From IMG/VR virus record IMGVR_UViG_3300042298_002449, positions 1 to 31,170 of that record: a stretch of 31,170 nt of DNA. One strand, given 5' to 3'. The position numbers and the translations under genes are program-made. Of this stretch, positions 1-6,889 are shown piece by piece. The notes under the pieces are model-generated. The model ran no database searches, was not told where the DNA came from, and was given only the letters and a program-made list of their open reading frames with translations. Positions within the stretch are counted from its first letter, which is position 1; each line of letters begins with the position of its first letter. This DNA comes from a virus.

Positions 1-6
1 GCGAGC

Positions 7-426
7 GTGGCCATCCCTGTGCTCGACACGACCGCGACGGCGGCGGCGGCCCGCTACGCCGACTCGACCCGCGCACACGTGGACACGGTGCTCGTACGCG
101 TCACGCGCACGCGCTACGCCGTGGACACCATCATCGTGCAGATCCCCGACACGATCCGGATCGAGCCGTCGGTGGCGGCGCTCATTGCCACCGTGACGAC
201 GCTCACGGCGCAGGTGGACACGCTCACGCATGCCGTGGACGTGGCTCAAGCGGCGGCGCGGATGCAAGCGGCGGTTGACCGTGCGGCGCTCACGACGGCG
301 TACGCGCACGTGGCTGAGCGCGATGCCGCCATTGCCACCTTATCACGGCGGCCGACATTGCGCCGCGCGATTGCCTCCACCGTGGCCGGCGCGGCGGTCG
401 CGTTTGCGGCTGGCGTGTGGCGCTAA
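7..426 (+). CDS. Coiled-coil protein with C-terminal membrane segment (possibly lysis-related)
   Basis: Product of 139 residues if it starts at the GTG at 7; the frame is open to the left edge, so the true start may lie outside the window. The middle (about residues 55-110) is rich in Ala, Leu, Val, Thr and Gln with heptad-like spacing, suggesting a coiled coil. The last 20 residues form a hydrophobic Ala/Val/Gly stretch after an Arg-rich RRPTLRR, consistent with one C-terminal membrane anchor. Repeated V-D-T motifs occur in the first 50 residues. Coiled-coil proteins with one membrane segment in late regions are often spanins or holin partners, but the topology here (anchor at the C-terminus) is not the usual i-spanin one. 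Function is therefore unassigned; the lysis idea is inference only. Confidence 0.6.
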   Translation: MAIPVLDTTATAAAARYADSTRAHVDTVLVRVTRTRYAVDTIIVQIPDTIRIEPSVAALIATVTTLTAQVDTLTHAVDVAQAAARMQAAVDRAALTTAYAHVAERDAAIATLSRRPTLRRAIASTVAGAAVAFAAGVWR

Positions 427-441
427 CCCTTTGAGGATCTC

Positions 442-831
442 ATGGCTATCACACTCAATACGACGCTCAAGAACACGCTCCTCGACGGGCTGGACACGAC
501 GTTCAACAGCGGATCTCTGACGATCTACACCGGCACCGCACCGGGCGCGGGCAACGCGGCGACGGGGACCGTGCTGGCGACGATCACGCTACCGGCGGAC
601 GCTTTCGCGGCCGCGAGCGGCGGCACCAAGAACGCGCAAGGGACGTGGCAGGACGCGAGCGCGGATTCCTCCGGTGCGGGCGGATATTTCCGCATCGTCG
701 GCGGGAGCAACATCTTGGAAGGCACCGTCACGGCGACCGGCGGCGGCGGCGATCTCACGCTCGACAACATCAACATCGTGGCGGGCCAGCAGGTCACGGT
801 GACCTCGTTTACGCTGAGCTCGACCAACTAA
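442..831 (+). CDS. Small phage structural-type protein
   Basis: Product of 129 residues. The start ATG follows a GAGG ribosome site at about 6 bases. The N-terminus (MAITLNTTLKNTLLDGLD) followed by an S-L-x-I-Y-T-G-x-x-P-G segment is a pattern I associate with small structural proteins in many tailed phages. The rest is Gly-, Ala- and Thr-rich, predicted mostly beta, with no catalytic motif and no membrane segment. The stop TAA shares its last A with the ATG of the next gene, so the two are probably translated together. A virion or appendage role is inferred from the composition and from the fibre-like neighbours; no specific function can be given. Confidence 0.75.
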   Translation: MAITLNTTLKNTLLDGLDTTFNSGSLTIYTGTAPGAGNAATGTVLATITLPADAFAAASGGTKNAQGTWQDASADSSGAGGYFRIVGGSNILEGTVTATGGGGDLTLDNINIVAGQQVTVTSFTLSSTN

Positions 832-1232
832 TGGCTGACAACGTCGGGTATACGCCAGGGACGGGCGCGGTCGTCGCGGCCGACGAGATCGGCGGCGTGC
901 TGTTTCAGCGCATGAAGCTCACGCACGGCGCAGACGGCACGGCCGTGGACGCCAGCGACGACGCGCCGTTGCCGGTGCTTGATAGGTACGCCTCGGAAGA
1001 GCTGTCGCGGATTCACCAAATCCTGTCCAGCCCGCAAGGCTACGACCGATCTATTCAACGGCAGCGCGTGACGGCTACGCTTGAAAGCGGCACCGTCACC
1101 ACGGTCACGACGGTCATCGCGGTCAACACGGTCAACACGGTCACCGCGTTGGGCGGCGATCAGGCGCAGCTCCTCACGCGCGGCTCCAATCTGTCCGCGT
1201 GGCGCGATTGCGTCCGCACACTTATCACGTAA
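831..1232 (+). CDS. Phage appendage-like protein with xVx triplet repeats
   Basis: Product of 133 residues; the ATG overlaps the preceding stop by one base (TAATG). The N-terminus (MADNVGYTPGTGAVVAADEI, then GGVLFQR and GADGTA) resembles a family of small phage structural proteins often found near tail fibres. Residues 88-105 form a three-residue repeat with Val in the middle position (TVT TVT TVI AVN TVN TVT), encoded by near-identical 9-base units around 1090-1146. Such a segment could form a stalk or triple-stranded beta structure. The C-terminal part (LSAWRDCVRTLIT) is not repetitive. I infer a virion appendage or adaptor; no enzymatic motif is seen. Confidence 0.75.
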   Translation: MADNVGYTPGTGAVVAADEIGGVLFQRMKLTHGADGTAVDASDDAPLPVLDRYASEELSRIHQILSSPQGYDRSIQRQRVTATLESGTVTTVTTVIAVNTVNTVTALGGDQAQLLTRGSNLSAWRDCVRTLIT

Positions 1233-1244
1233 CGAGGGCGCGGC

Positions 1245-2858
1245 ATGCCGAACACGTTTAAGAAGGTCATCGACCGGCTGATCTGGGCGCAGGTGCCACC
1301 GGCACCGAACGCGCACGCGGCGGGGCAAGGGTTCGTGAGCGACCTGCGCAGCGATGTGTCGCGCAATCCGTTCGTGTACCAGATCGCCAGCAACACCGTG
1401 CTCAACCGCTTTAACATCGTCACGAAGGCGTGGAATTTTGTGCAGTCGCCGGCGTTGGCGGGCACGTTCGGTATCGGCGCTACGGCGGGCTTCGCGCCCT
1501 CCTTCGGGCTAGTGGGCACCATTGCCGCCGGCGCGACGACGACGCGCGTGACGCTCTCCACCGCGCTCCCGACGGCGGTGGGCACCAACATGCTGGCCAA
1601 TCGCGGCGGGTCGGGCGATTTCGGGTTCAAGATCCGCATCATCGACACCGTGGCCGGCAAAACGGCCGAACGCTACATCGTCGGCAACACGTCCGGCACG
1701 ACGCCGGTCATTGATGTGCTCTCCTCGTTCGGCTTCACGCCGGCGACCGGCTCGCGCTACGAGATTGTCGCGGGGCGCGTGTTCATGTTGGGCGCGGGCG
1801 TCACGGCCGCGAACATCTGGCGCAGCTTTGAGGTGGGGAGCAACACGCTGTCGACCGGCCTCAGCACGACCGGACTGCCGGCCACGATTGCGACCGACTC
1901 GGCGCTGTTGGTGCTCGACGAGCAATACACGCCGTACAATTGCCAACCCGGCGAAGGCATGATCAAGGGCGCCTACGTGTACGACACGGGCATCGTGACG
2001 CGATCCGCGCTGACGGCCACGGCGGCGGGCGCGTCCACGTTGACGGGACAGGCGACGCTCGGCGATGCGGTGGTTGCGGCGAACGAGTACCGCAACTTCC
2101 AGATTCGTATCGTGGAGGACACGACGACGACGGCCGCCGTCGGGCAGCGGCGCGTGATCGCGTCGCACACGGCCGGACCCTCGCCGGTGTACACGCTCGG
2201 CACGGCATGGGCGACGCAGCCAAGCGCGACGGCCAAGTACGTCATCGAGCTGCCGAATCTGATGTTGCTGCGGTCGTCGGCCACGACGACGGTGTACACG
2301 TACAATTACATGGACGCCACGATCAATAACGGCACGAACAGCATCGTGGCCAACGCGTGGAGCACAACGTATTTCGGCGCGGCACCGGCCGCCAACGCGG
2401 CGGGCGGGCTGTGGGCGCCATCGTTCGGGATGCAACCGGACGTCGGGCGCAACGCACGGCACTCGGTGCAGTTCTTCTTCCGCGGATCGGCCGTCACGCT
2501 CGACACGCTCGACATTGCGGGCAGCATCACGGGGACGTGGGCGGGCGCGGTGGTGTACGACGGCGCAGTGGCTACGACGGTCGGCACGACGGGCGCCTAT
2601 GCCCCGTTCGGGCAAGAGGGGCGCATGTGCTACCTCAACATCTACGTCGCCTCGGGCATCAACCAGATGTTCCGGTTCGACGTGAAGAACCGCGTGCTCA
2701 GTCCGCACACCGCGACTGACTTTCTGCAAAGCGGCGTCGCGGCCGGCGGCCAACGGATAGCGGCGTATGCGGCCATCGACACGGCCGACACGTACGACGT
2801 GATTTTGTTGCAGTCTCACCTGAGCACAGTGGCTCAGGAACTTATCGCGCTGGTGTGA
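1245..2858 (+). CDS. Large phage structural protein (probable tail appendage)
   Basis: Product of 537 residues, preceded by GAGGGCG about 4 bases before the ATG. It is rich in Thr, Ala, Gly and Val, poor in charged residues, and probably mostly beta-sheet. Two stretches look like internal duplicates: 'AAGATTTRVTLSTALP' near residues 90-105 and 'ATAAGASTLTGQATLG' near 255-270, each followed by a hydrophobic/charged segment (FKIRIIDT, FQIRIVED), a V-G-linked turn and a Y-x-(I/V) strand. This suggests repeated beta domains. No signal peptide, membrane segment or catalytic motif is visible. Its place among small appendage proteins supports a virion role such as a tail-fibre or head-decoration component. 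The exact position in the particle is unknown. Confidence 0.75.
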   Translation: MPNTFKKVIDRLIWAQVPPAPNAHAAGQGFVSDLRSDVSRNPFVYQIASNTVLNRFNIVTKAWNFVQSPALAGTFGIGATAGFAPSFGLVGTIAAGATTTRVTLSTALPTAVGTNMLANRGGSGDFGFKIRIIDTVAGKTAERYIVGNTSGTTPVIDVLSSFGFTPATGSRYEIVAGRVFMLGAGVTAANIWRSFEVGSNTLSTGLSTTGLPATIATDSALLVLDEQYTPYNCQPGEGMIKGAYVYDTGIVTRSALTATAAGASTLTGQATLGDAVVAANEYRNFQIRIVEDTTTTAAVGQRRVIASHTAGPSPVYTLGTAWATQPSATAKYVIELPNLMLLRSSATTTVYTYNYMDATINNGTNSIVANAWSTTYFGAAPAANAAGGLWAPSFGMQPDVGRNARHSVQFFFRGSAVTLDTLDIAGSITGTWAGAVVYDGAVATTVGTTGAYAPFGQEGRMCYLNIYVASGINQMFRFDVKNRVLSPHTATDFLQSGVAAGGQRIAAYAAIDTADTYDVILLQSHLSTVAQELIALV

Positions 2859-2862
2859 CGCC

Positions 2863-3027
2863 ATGACCATCGCTGAACTGATCTCGCTGGCACAAGCACG
2901 CCTGGCGCATTTGAATAACCGGATGGCGACGGCCACGATGGCCGGTGACGCGGCCGCCATGGCGGTGCTTGAGCAGAGCATTGCGGAAACTGAGGACACC
3001 ATCGCGCGTCTGATCGCGGCGGCGTAG
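2863..3027 (+). CDS. Small helical phage protein
   Basis: Product of 54 residues (MTIAELISLAQARLAHLNNR..., ending in ETEDTIARLIAAA). It starts 4 bases after the preceding stop and ends one base before the next ATG. The composition (Ala, Leu, Glu, Met) predicts two amphipathic helices, probably a helical hairpin. Short proteins beginning M-T-I-A-E-L-I and ending in a T-x-x-x-L motif sit beside tail-fibre genes in other phages, to my recollection, and have no known function. It may be an assembly aid or virion accessory protein. The tight packing between two real genes and the absence of a better frame support it as genuine. Confidence 0.7.
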   Translation: MTIAELISLAQARLAHLNNRMATATMAGDAAAMAVLEQSIAETEDTIARLIAAA

Positions 3028-3028
3028 C

Positions 3029-3886
3029 ATGTCGCTGCTGCTGCTGCTCCAAACGATAGGGGGTGGCGGCGGCGCCGTGGTCGGCGTTGGCGGCGCGGCG
3101 CTCGGTGTGGCGGCGCAGTCGGCCGCCGTCGTGCGCGTGGCGGGGAGCGGTGGCGCGGCGCTGGGACTCGCGGGGCAATCCTCCGCACGGGTCCGCGTGG
3201 CGGGCACTGGCGGCGCGGCGCTCGGTGTCAGCGGGTCCGGCGCGGCACGAGTGCGCGTGGCGGGCGCCGGTGGCGCTGGAATAGGCATCGGCTCGACGGG
3301 CGTCGCCCGAGTGCTGCTCCGTGGCGCCGGCGGCGCGGCGCTCGGACTCTCGACCATCGGACGCGCGGGGCGTGTCATCGCGGTCACGGTGTTCGACGCC
3401 TCACGTGCGCGGGTGCACCTGCTCGACGCGAGCGCGGTACGGCTTGAGATCGCCGACGCGTCCGACGTGCGGGTGCATTTGCTCGACGTCAGTGTCCCGC
3501 GTGTGGCGACCGTGGACGACTCGGCGTTACGCGTGGCGGTGCGCGATGGGCGCGACACGTCACCGGCGTTTGACGTGCTCCAAGGCGTTGGCGCGGCGCC
3601 GGTTGGTCTGTCGGCCGCCGGCGTGGGGATCACGCGCCGGTACGGCGCGGGCGGTGCGGCCCTTGGCGTAAGCGTCACGTCGGCCGCTCGCGTGCGCGTG
3701 GGCGCGTCGGGCGGCGCCCTGCTCGGGGTGGCGGTCACGGCCTCTGGGACGGTGCGCCCGAACTGGAGCGGCGGGGCGGCGCTCGGTCTCGCGGCGTCCG
3801 GCGCGGTCGATCTCGGGCAGCGTCTGGCGCAGGAAGATGGGTTCCACGTGCTGCTTGAGAGCGGCGCGCAACTTCTACTGGAGTAA
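3029..3886 (+). CDS. Gly/Ala-rich repeat protein, probable tail appendage
   Basis: Product of 285 residues with two kinds of internal repeat. Residues 21-116 and about 188-267 consist of 20-residue units beginning GGAALG and often ending ARVRVAG. Between them, residues 123-172 consist of five 10-residue units beginning D-(A/V/D)-S with R-V near the middle (for example DASDVRVHLL). The C-terminus (EDGFHVLLESGAQLLLE) matches the ending 'G-x-(L/I)-L-L-E-S-G-x-x-L-L-L-E' common on phage virion proteins. Nothing catalytic is present. The regular periods suggest a stacked beta or glycine-rich fold such as a fibre shaft. The first residues (MSLLLLLQTI) are hydrophobic but too short and uncharged to call a signal peptide. 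Confidence 0.75.
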   Translation: MSLLLLLQTIGGGGGAVVGVGGAALGVAAQSAAVVRVAGSGGAALGLAGQSSARVRVAGTGGAALGVSGSGAARVRVAGAGGAGIGIGSTGVARVLLRGAGGAALGLSTIGRAGRVIAVTVFDASRARVHLLDASAVRLEIADASDVRVHLLDVSVPRVATVDDSALRVAVRDGRDTSPAFDVLQGVGAAPVGLSAAGVGITRRYGAGGAALGVSVTSAARVRVGASGGALLGVAVTASGTVRPNWSGGAALGLAASGAVDLGQRLAQEDGFHVLLESGAQLLLE

Positions 3887-3889
3887 GGG

Positions 3890-4234
3890 ATGGCGTGCGC
3901 AATCGAAGAGATCTCGGGTCTGGACGACCTCGCGTATGATGTGACGCTTACCGACGCGTCCGGCGCGGCGATCACAACGGGCGTGGTGACGATGAGCTTG
4001 TGCGCGGCCGGCACGGCGTCGCCCTTGGGCGGCCTCGCGGCGGCCTCACAGGCGCTTACGCACGTGAGCGGCGGCCGGTGGACGGGCACGCACGACGATA
4101 CCAACGTGGCGCTCGCGATTGCGCCGCTGGCGATCGGGCAGCGGTTCGACCGCGTGCTCACCGTCACCGGCCTCGCGGTGCGGACGCAGGCGCAGTGTGT
4201 GCGGGTGGCGGTGGTGGCGCGCGTGTGCACTTAG
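3890..4234 (+). CDS. Small phage protein, possible virion component
   Basis: Product of 114 residues, with GTAAGGG just upstream of the ATG and only 3 bases after the preceding stop. The sequence (LDDLAYDVTLTDASGAAITT, then SLCAAGT, SGGRWTGTHDD, and RVLTV) predicts a small beta-sandwich of alternating strands. There are three or four cysteines but no metal-binding spacing. It sits between the repeat protein and the phosphoesterase gene and stops 3 bases before the latter. Similar short beta proteins near tail and appendage genes are usually structural; I cannot assign a role beyond that. Confidence 0.65.
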   Translation: MACAIEEISGLDDLAYDVTLTDASGAAITTGVVTMSLCAAGTASPLGGLAAASQALTHVSGGRWTGTHDDTNVALAIAPLAIGQRFDRVLTVTGLAVRTQAQCVRVAVVARVCT

Positions 4235-4237
4235 CCG

Positions 4238-5377
4238 ATGAAGTCACGGGGGAGTAATTACCGGCCGTGGAACGAAAAGGAACTTGAGGCGCTTAAGCGC
4301 GGCTCGGAGTCGATGATGACGGCCGTGCAGATGGCGCAAGCCTATTTCCCGTATCGCTCGCCAAGTAGCATCCGGCAGAAGCTCGACGCGCTGGGATGGG
4401 GCATGCACACGCGCGTGAACGCGGACACGATCCCGCTCGTGCGCCCCGTGGCGCAGTACTCGGAGCCCGAGGGGCCCACGCTGGCGCAAGTGTACGCGCC
4501 GCAGGACAGCGCCGAAGAGGATGAGGCGACGTTCATCGCCCGGATGCTCGGCACGGCCACGGCCAGCATCACCAAGGCCGCCGCGCAGCGCCACGCGAAG
4601 ATCCGCATTGCGTCGAAGGGTCCGGTCGCCATCTCGCTCCTGAGCGACGCGCACGTGAGCGCCACCGGGACGGATCTCGTGGCGCTGCTCGAATACGCGC
4701 AGTTTGTGGCCGATACGCCAGGCGTCTACTCGCTCGGCATGGGCGACTTGCTCGACAACCCCATCAAGCACAAGGGCGGCAACGTCGGACAGATTGCCGA
4801 CGACCTGCGGTTCCTCGACCTGCTGGTGGCACGATTCCGCGGCAAGCTCTTAGGCACCACCAGCGGCAATCATGACGACTGGTCAAAAGTGCTCGCCGGC
4901 ACCGATCACCTCGCGGCGCTCGCGAAGCGGCATAAAATCCACTACGCGCCCGACGAGCTGCTGTGGGTGGTCGAGATCGTAAATCCGGACGACGCCGACG
5001 ACGTGACCGCGCGATACCGCATCCACACGCGGCACCAGTGGCGACGCGGGTCCGCGCTCAACCCATGTCACGCGTGCTGGACGTGGTGGCAAGAAGAGGG
5101 GATGAATTGGGACGGCTTCCCCGACGTGCTGGCGATCGGGCACAACCACGTAAGCGCCGTGGAATCGCGGCAGTTTGAGACCCGCGATATGTGGGCGATT
5201 CGCCCGGGTACGTTCCAGAAAGACAGTAGCTTCGCACGCGCGAAAGGCTACGGCCGGTATCGGGCCACGACGCCCACGATCGTGCTGCCGCCGACGAGGG
5301 CGGATCGGGTGGTGTGCTTCGCGGACCCGGTGGACGCGGTGCGGTTTATGAACGGGGACCGGAGCGACGCCGCGTGA
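4238..5377 (+). CDS. Calcineurin-like metallophosphoesterase with N-terminal DNA-binding-like segment
   Basis: Product of 379 residues. The metal-binding motifs of the calcineurin-like superfamily are present in order: SDAH (136-139), GD (169-170), GNHD (210-213), His263/266 in RIHTRHQW, and GHNH (301-304). This indicates a two-metal phosphodiesterase or phosphatase; the substrate cannot be told. Residues 8-55 (YRPWNEKELEALKRG..., ending IRQKLDALGWG) resemble a SANT/Myb-like or GcrA-like helix-turn-helix, the 'tooth' of proteins that scan DNA, so a nuclease-type substrate is plausible. It sits downstream of virion genes, and its last codons overlap the next start (GTGA). Phage proteins with this HxW...GSxxNP...GHNH layout are common, but their role is usually unknown. 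Confidence 0.85.
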   Translation: MKSRGSNYRPWNEKELEALKRGSESMMTAVQMAQAYFPYRSPSSIRQKLDALGWGMHTRVNADTIPLVRPVAQYSEPEGPTLAQVYAPQDSAEEDEATFIARMLGTATASITKAAAQRHAKIRIASKGPVAISLLSDAHVSATGTDLVALLEYAQFVADTPGVYSLGMGDLLDNPIKHKGGNVGQIADDLRFLDLLVARFRGKLLGTTSGNHDDWSKVLAGTDHLAALAKRHKIHYAPDELLWVVEIVNPDDADDVTARYRIHTRHQWRRGSALNPCHACWTWWQEEGMNWDGFPDVLAIGHNHVSAVESRQFETRDMWAIRPGTFQKDSSFARAKGYGRYRATTPTIVLPPTRADRVVCFADPVDAVRFMNGDRSDAA

Positions 5378-5652
5378 GCCGCCGCAAGGCACCGGCATGG
5401 GCGCCGCCGAGCGGCCTCAAGATCGAGGTATGCGTCTCGCGCGGAGACTGCTATTTCAAAGCCGAGGCGGCCGTCTCCGACGCGCTCAACGTCGCGCGGC
5501 TGCTCACCGCCATGGCGCGACAGCTCACCGCCGACGCGCCGGACCTCTTGCCCACGGCCGACAGCGTGCCGGGCACCGTCATCGGCTACGACTGGGACGA
5601 AGAGTTTTTCGGCGGCGGAAAGGTGAAGCCACCCAAGCCGGTCGGATTCTGA
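5374..5652 (+). CDS. Small protein of unknown function
   Basis: Product of 92 residues from the GTG at 5374, which overlaps the phosphoesterase stop (GTGA). A longer reading from an upstream ATG at 5314 exists in the same frame but would run through 60 bases of the phosphoesterase gene, so the overlap start is preferred. The N-terminus is basic (SRRKAPAW), the middle predicts one helix (VSDALNVARLLTAMARQL), and the end is acidic then Lys/Pro-rich (DWDEEFFGGGKVKPPKPVGF). I do not recognise it. It is the last gene before the regulatory gap that opens the early operon. Confidence 0.6.
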   Translation: MSRRKAPAWAPPSGLKIEVCVSRGDCYFKAEAAVSDALNVARLLTAMARQLTADAPDLLPTADSVPGTVIGYDWDEEFFGGGKVKPPKPVGF

Positions 5653-5728
5653 GAAAGATTTCAGGGGGGGTTGCGCTATTCCAAAGGCATAGCTAGATAT
5701 CATCCAAGCAAGCGCACGACGCGCTTTG

Positions 5729-5743
5729 ATGTAGTCACTACAT
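5729..5743. promoter_or_regulatory. Perfect 15-bp palindrome, operator candidate 1
   Basis: ATGTAGTCACTACAT reads the same on both strands around a central C. It lies 15 bases before the ATG of the first early gene, directly upstream of its AGGAGA ribosome site. The core GTAGTCWCTAC recurs at 6504-6514 just after the Xre-type gene. Position and symmetry suggest binding by a dimeric regulator; the Xre-like protein encoded at 6286-6489 is the natural candidate. That link is inference. A TATCAT sequence at 5698-5703 could be a -10 box, but no matching -35 box is clear. Confidence 0.5.
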
Positions 5744-5758
5744 AGTTAGGAGAATTCC

Positions 5759-6289
5759 ATGCCTCTCATTTCCCAGCAAATCGCCGACGCGCTCGACAAC
5801 GACGGCCAGCAGTGGCGGACCCGCCCAACCGACGACAGCGAACCGGAGACGTTCAACGAATTAATTGACCGGCACGGTGGCGCGTCTGTCTCGTGGCGCG
5901 ACGGCTGGCAAACCGGTGACGTTTGCAGCCACACGTTTGCGGACGGCTCGGTGATCACGGTGGCTGGTGATGCGTGGGATCTCGGGTTCCCGACCTGCTA
6001 CTGCTGGCAGGGCGCGGGGCATGATGACCGTTGCGACGCCGACAACGCCCTCGAGATCTTCGACGCGATCACAGACGACGCGCACGAGCCTAACGCGGAC
6101 GAAATGTCGCACGACGACCTCGTTGAAGCGGCCTTGGCACAGGGTGAGCACTTTTATCGCGAGATCCGCAAAACTGAAGCGCGCCTCATCTCGTCCGCGA
6201 TACTGGAGTGGCTCGGGGCTGACAATAGCCTTGACCGGGATTGTGTGCGGCGCGGTCTCCGCCGGACTTTCGACCCGACGCGGTCATGA
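5759..6289 (+). CDS. First gene of the early operon, unknown function
   Basis: Product of 176 residues, with AGGAGA 5-6 bases before the ATG and the operator-like palindrome just upstream. The protein is strongly acidic (many Asp and Glu), with a Trp/Cys-containing middle (SWRDGWQTGDVCSHTF, then FPTCYCWQG) and a helical C-terminal half ending in a basic tail (RRGLRRTFDPTRS). No recognised domain. As the promoter-proximal gene of the early cluster it would be made first after infection or induction. Its stop overlaps the Xre start (ATGA), so the two are probably co-translated. A host-interaction or DNA-mimic role would fit the acidity but is speculation. Confidence 0.7.
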   Translation: MPLISQQIADALDNDGQQWRTRPTDDSEPETFNELIDRHGGASVSWRDGWQTGDVCSHTFADGSVITVAGDAWDLGFPTCYCWQGAGHDDRCDADNALEIFDAITDDAHEPNADEMSHDDLVEAALAQGEHFYREIRKTEARLISSAILEWLGADNSLDRDCVRRGLRRTFDPTRS

Positions 6290-6489
6290 CCGGCGCCGAC
6301 CTCCGCACGGCGCGCCTGTCGCTCAAGCTGACGCAACGCGAGATGGCCGAGCATCTGCATTTGACGGCCAACAGCGTCGCCCGCATGGAGCGCGGCCATC
6401 GCGCAATCACGGCGCGGACGGCGGCGGCCGTTGAGGCCCTGCTCAAGCTGCACGCGTGGACCGTGGCGACGCCGGCGGCATCGTGTTAA
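6286..6489 (+). CDS. Xre-family helix-turn-helix regulator
   Basis: Product of 67 residues; the ATG overlaps the upstream stop (ATGA). Residues 3-55 fit the Cro/C1-type helix-turn-helix: LRTARLSLKLTQREMAEHLHL, then TANSVARMERGHRAIT, where the Q-x-E-x-A and S-x-x-R-x-E-x-G pattern marks helices 2 and 3. It is little more than the DNA-binding domain with a short tail (TVATPAASC). A very similar small Xre protein type is common in phage early regions. The two GTAGTCWCTAC sites, one before the operon and one 14 bases after this gene, are plausible operators, which would give autoregulation and control of the next gene. Whether it represses lysis or only tunes expression cannot be told. Confidence 0.85.
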   Translation: MTGADLRTARLSLKLTQREMAEHLHLTANSVARMERGHRAITARTAAAVEALLKLHAWTVATPAASC

Positions 6490-6502
6490 GTTCGGTGCGT
6501 GG

Positions 6503-6517
6503 TGTAGTCTCTACCAT
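6503..6517. promoter_or_regulatory. Imperfect palindrome, operator candidate 2
   Basis: TGTAGTCTCTACCAT contains GTAG-TCT-CTAC (6504-6514), the same core as the perfect palindrome at 5729-5743 (GTAG-TCA-CTAC). It lies in the 44-base gap between the Xre gene and the ribbon-helix-helix-like gene, 16 bases before the latter's ATG. That gap is one of only two real intergenic spaces in the early region. A regulator-binding site or a promoter element is likely; I see no convincing sigma-70 boxes beside it. Confidence 0.45.
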
Positions 6518-6533
6518 TTACCGGACCCCAACC

Positions 6534-6731
6534 ATGCCTCTTCGACCAAAGCGCGAGCCACGGCTGCGCGTGGTGCAATCGCTGCACATGGCACCAAACG
6601 AGCACGCCGACGTGACGGCGGCGGCTCGGTTGTCGGGCGAGTCTATTGCCCAATTCATTCGCGCCGCGGCGGCAGACCGCGCGGCATCCTTGCTCCCCAC
6701 ACCCCGCTCTACCGAGGACACCGCAGCATGA
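6534..6731 (+). CDS. Ribbon-helix-helix-like small protein
   Basis: Product of 65 residues. After a basic N-terminus (MPLRPKREPRL) comes a beta strand and two helices: RVVQSLHMAPNEHADVT, then AARLSGESIAQFIRAAAADRA. This is the pattern of CopG/Arc and DUF1778-type ribbon-helix-helix proteins (strand, 'P-x-E-H', 'G-x-S-x-x-x-F-I-R-x-A'). These dimerise to bind DNA, often autoregulating. The ATG has no good ribosome site upstream, so either the message begins close to the start or a site is hidden; the same frame runs upstream to 6456, but starting there would overlap the Xre gene and cross operator 2. Its stop overlaps the next start. Confidence 0.6.
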   Translation: MPLRPKREPRLRVVQSLHMAPNEHADVTAAARLSGESIAQFIRAAAADRAASLLPTPRSTEDTAA

Positions 6732-6889
6732 CCCGAATCGCGCATTACCTGAGCCACGACGCGACGCGCCGGTATTCCGGCCCGATCCGTGACGGCGTGA
6801 CGCCGGCGCAGACGATGACGACCAAGGACGGCACCGAGCTTCGTCTCGTGATGATCTGGACCGCGCCGAGCGACGAGGTGGCCGCATGA
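6728..6889 (+). CDS. Small early protein of unknown function
   Basis: Product of 53 residues (MTRIAHYLSHDATRRYSGPI..., ending MIWTAPSDEVAA), overlapping its neighbours at both ends by ATGA. It is compact, predicted mostly beta, with no metal or catalytic motif. I do not recognise it. The double overlap and the absence of a competing frame are the main evidence that it is translated. Confidence 0.6.
   Translation: MTRIAHYLSHDATRRYSGPIRDGVTPAQTMTTKDGTELRLVMIWTAPSDEVAA

Noticed and set aside
1509-4230. Overlapping minus-strand open frames of 559 and 462 codons opposite the appendage genes
   Set aside because: Composition (Arg-, Pro-, Ala-rich, repetitive) is that of antisense reading of GC-rich repeats; no ribosome sites or domains.
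5314-5373. Upstream in-frame extension of the small gene at 5374
   Set aside because: It would run through the end of the phosphoesterase gene; the GTGA overlap start fits the style of neighbouring junctions.
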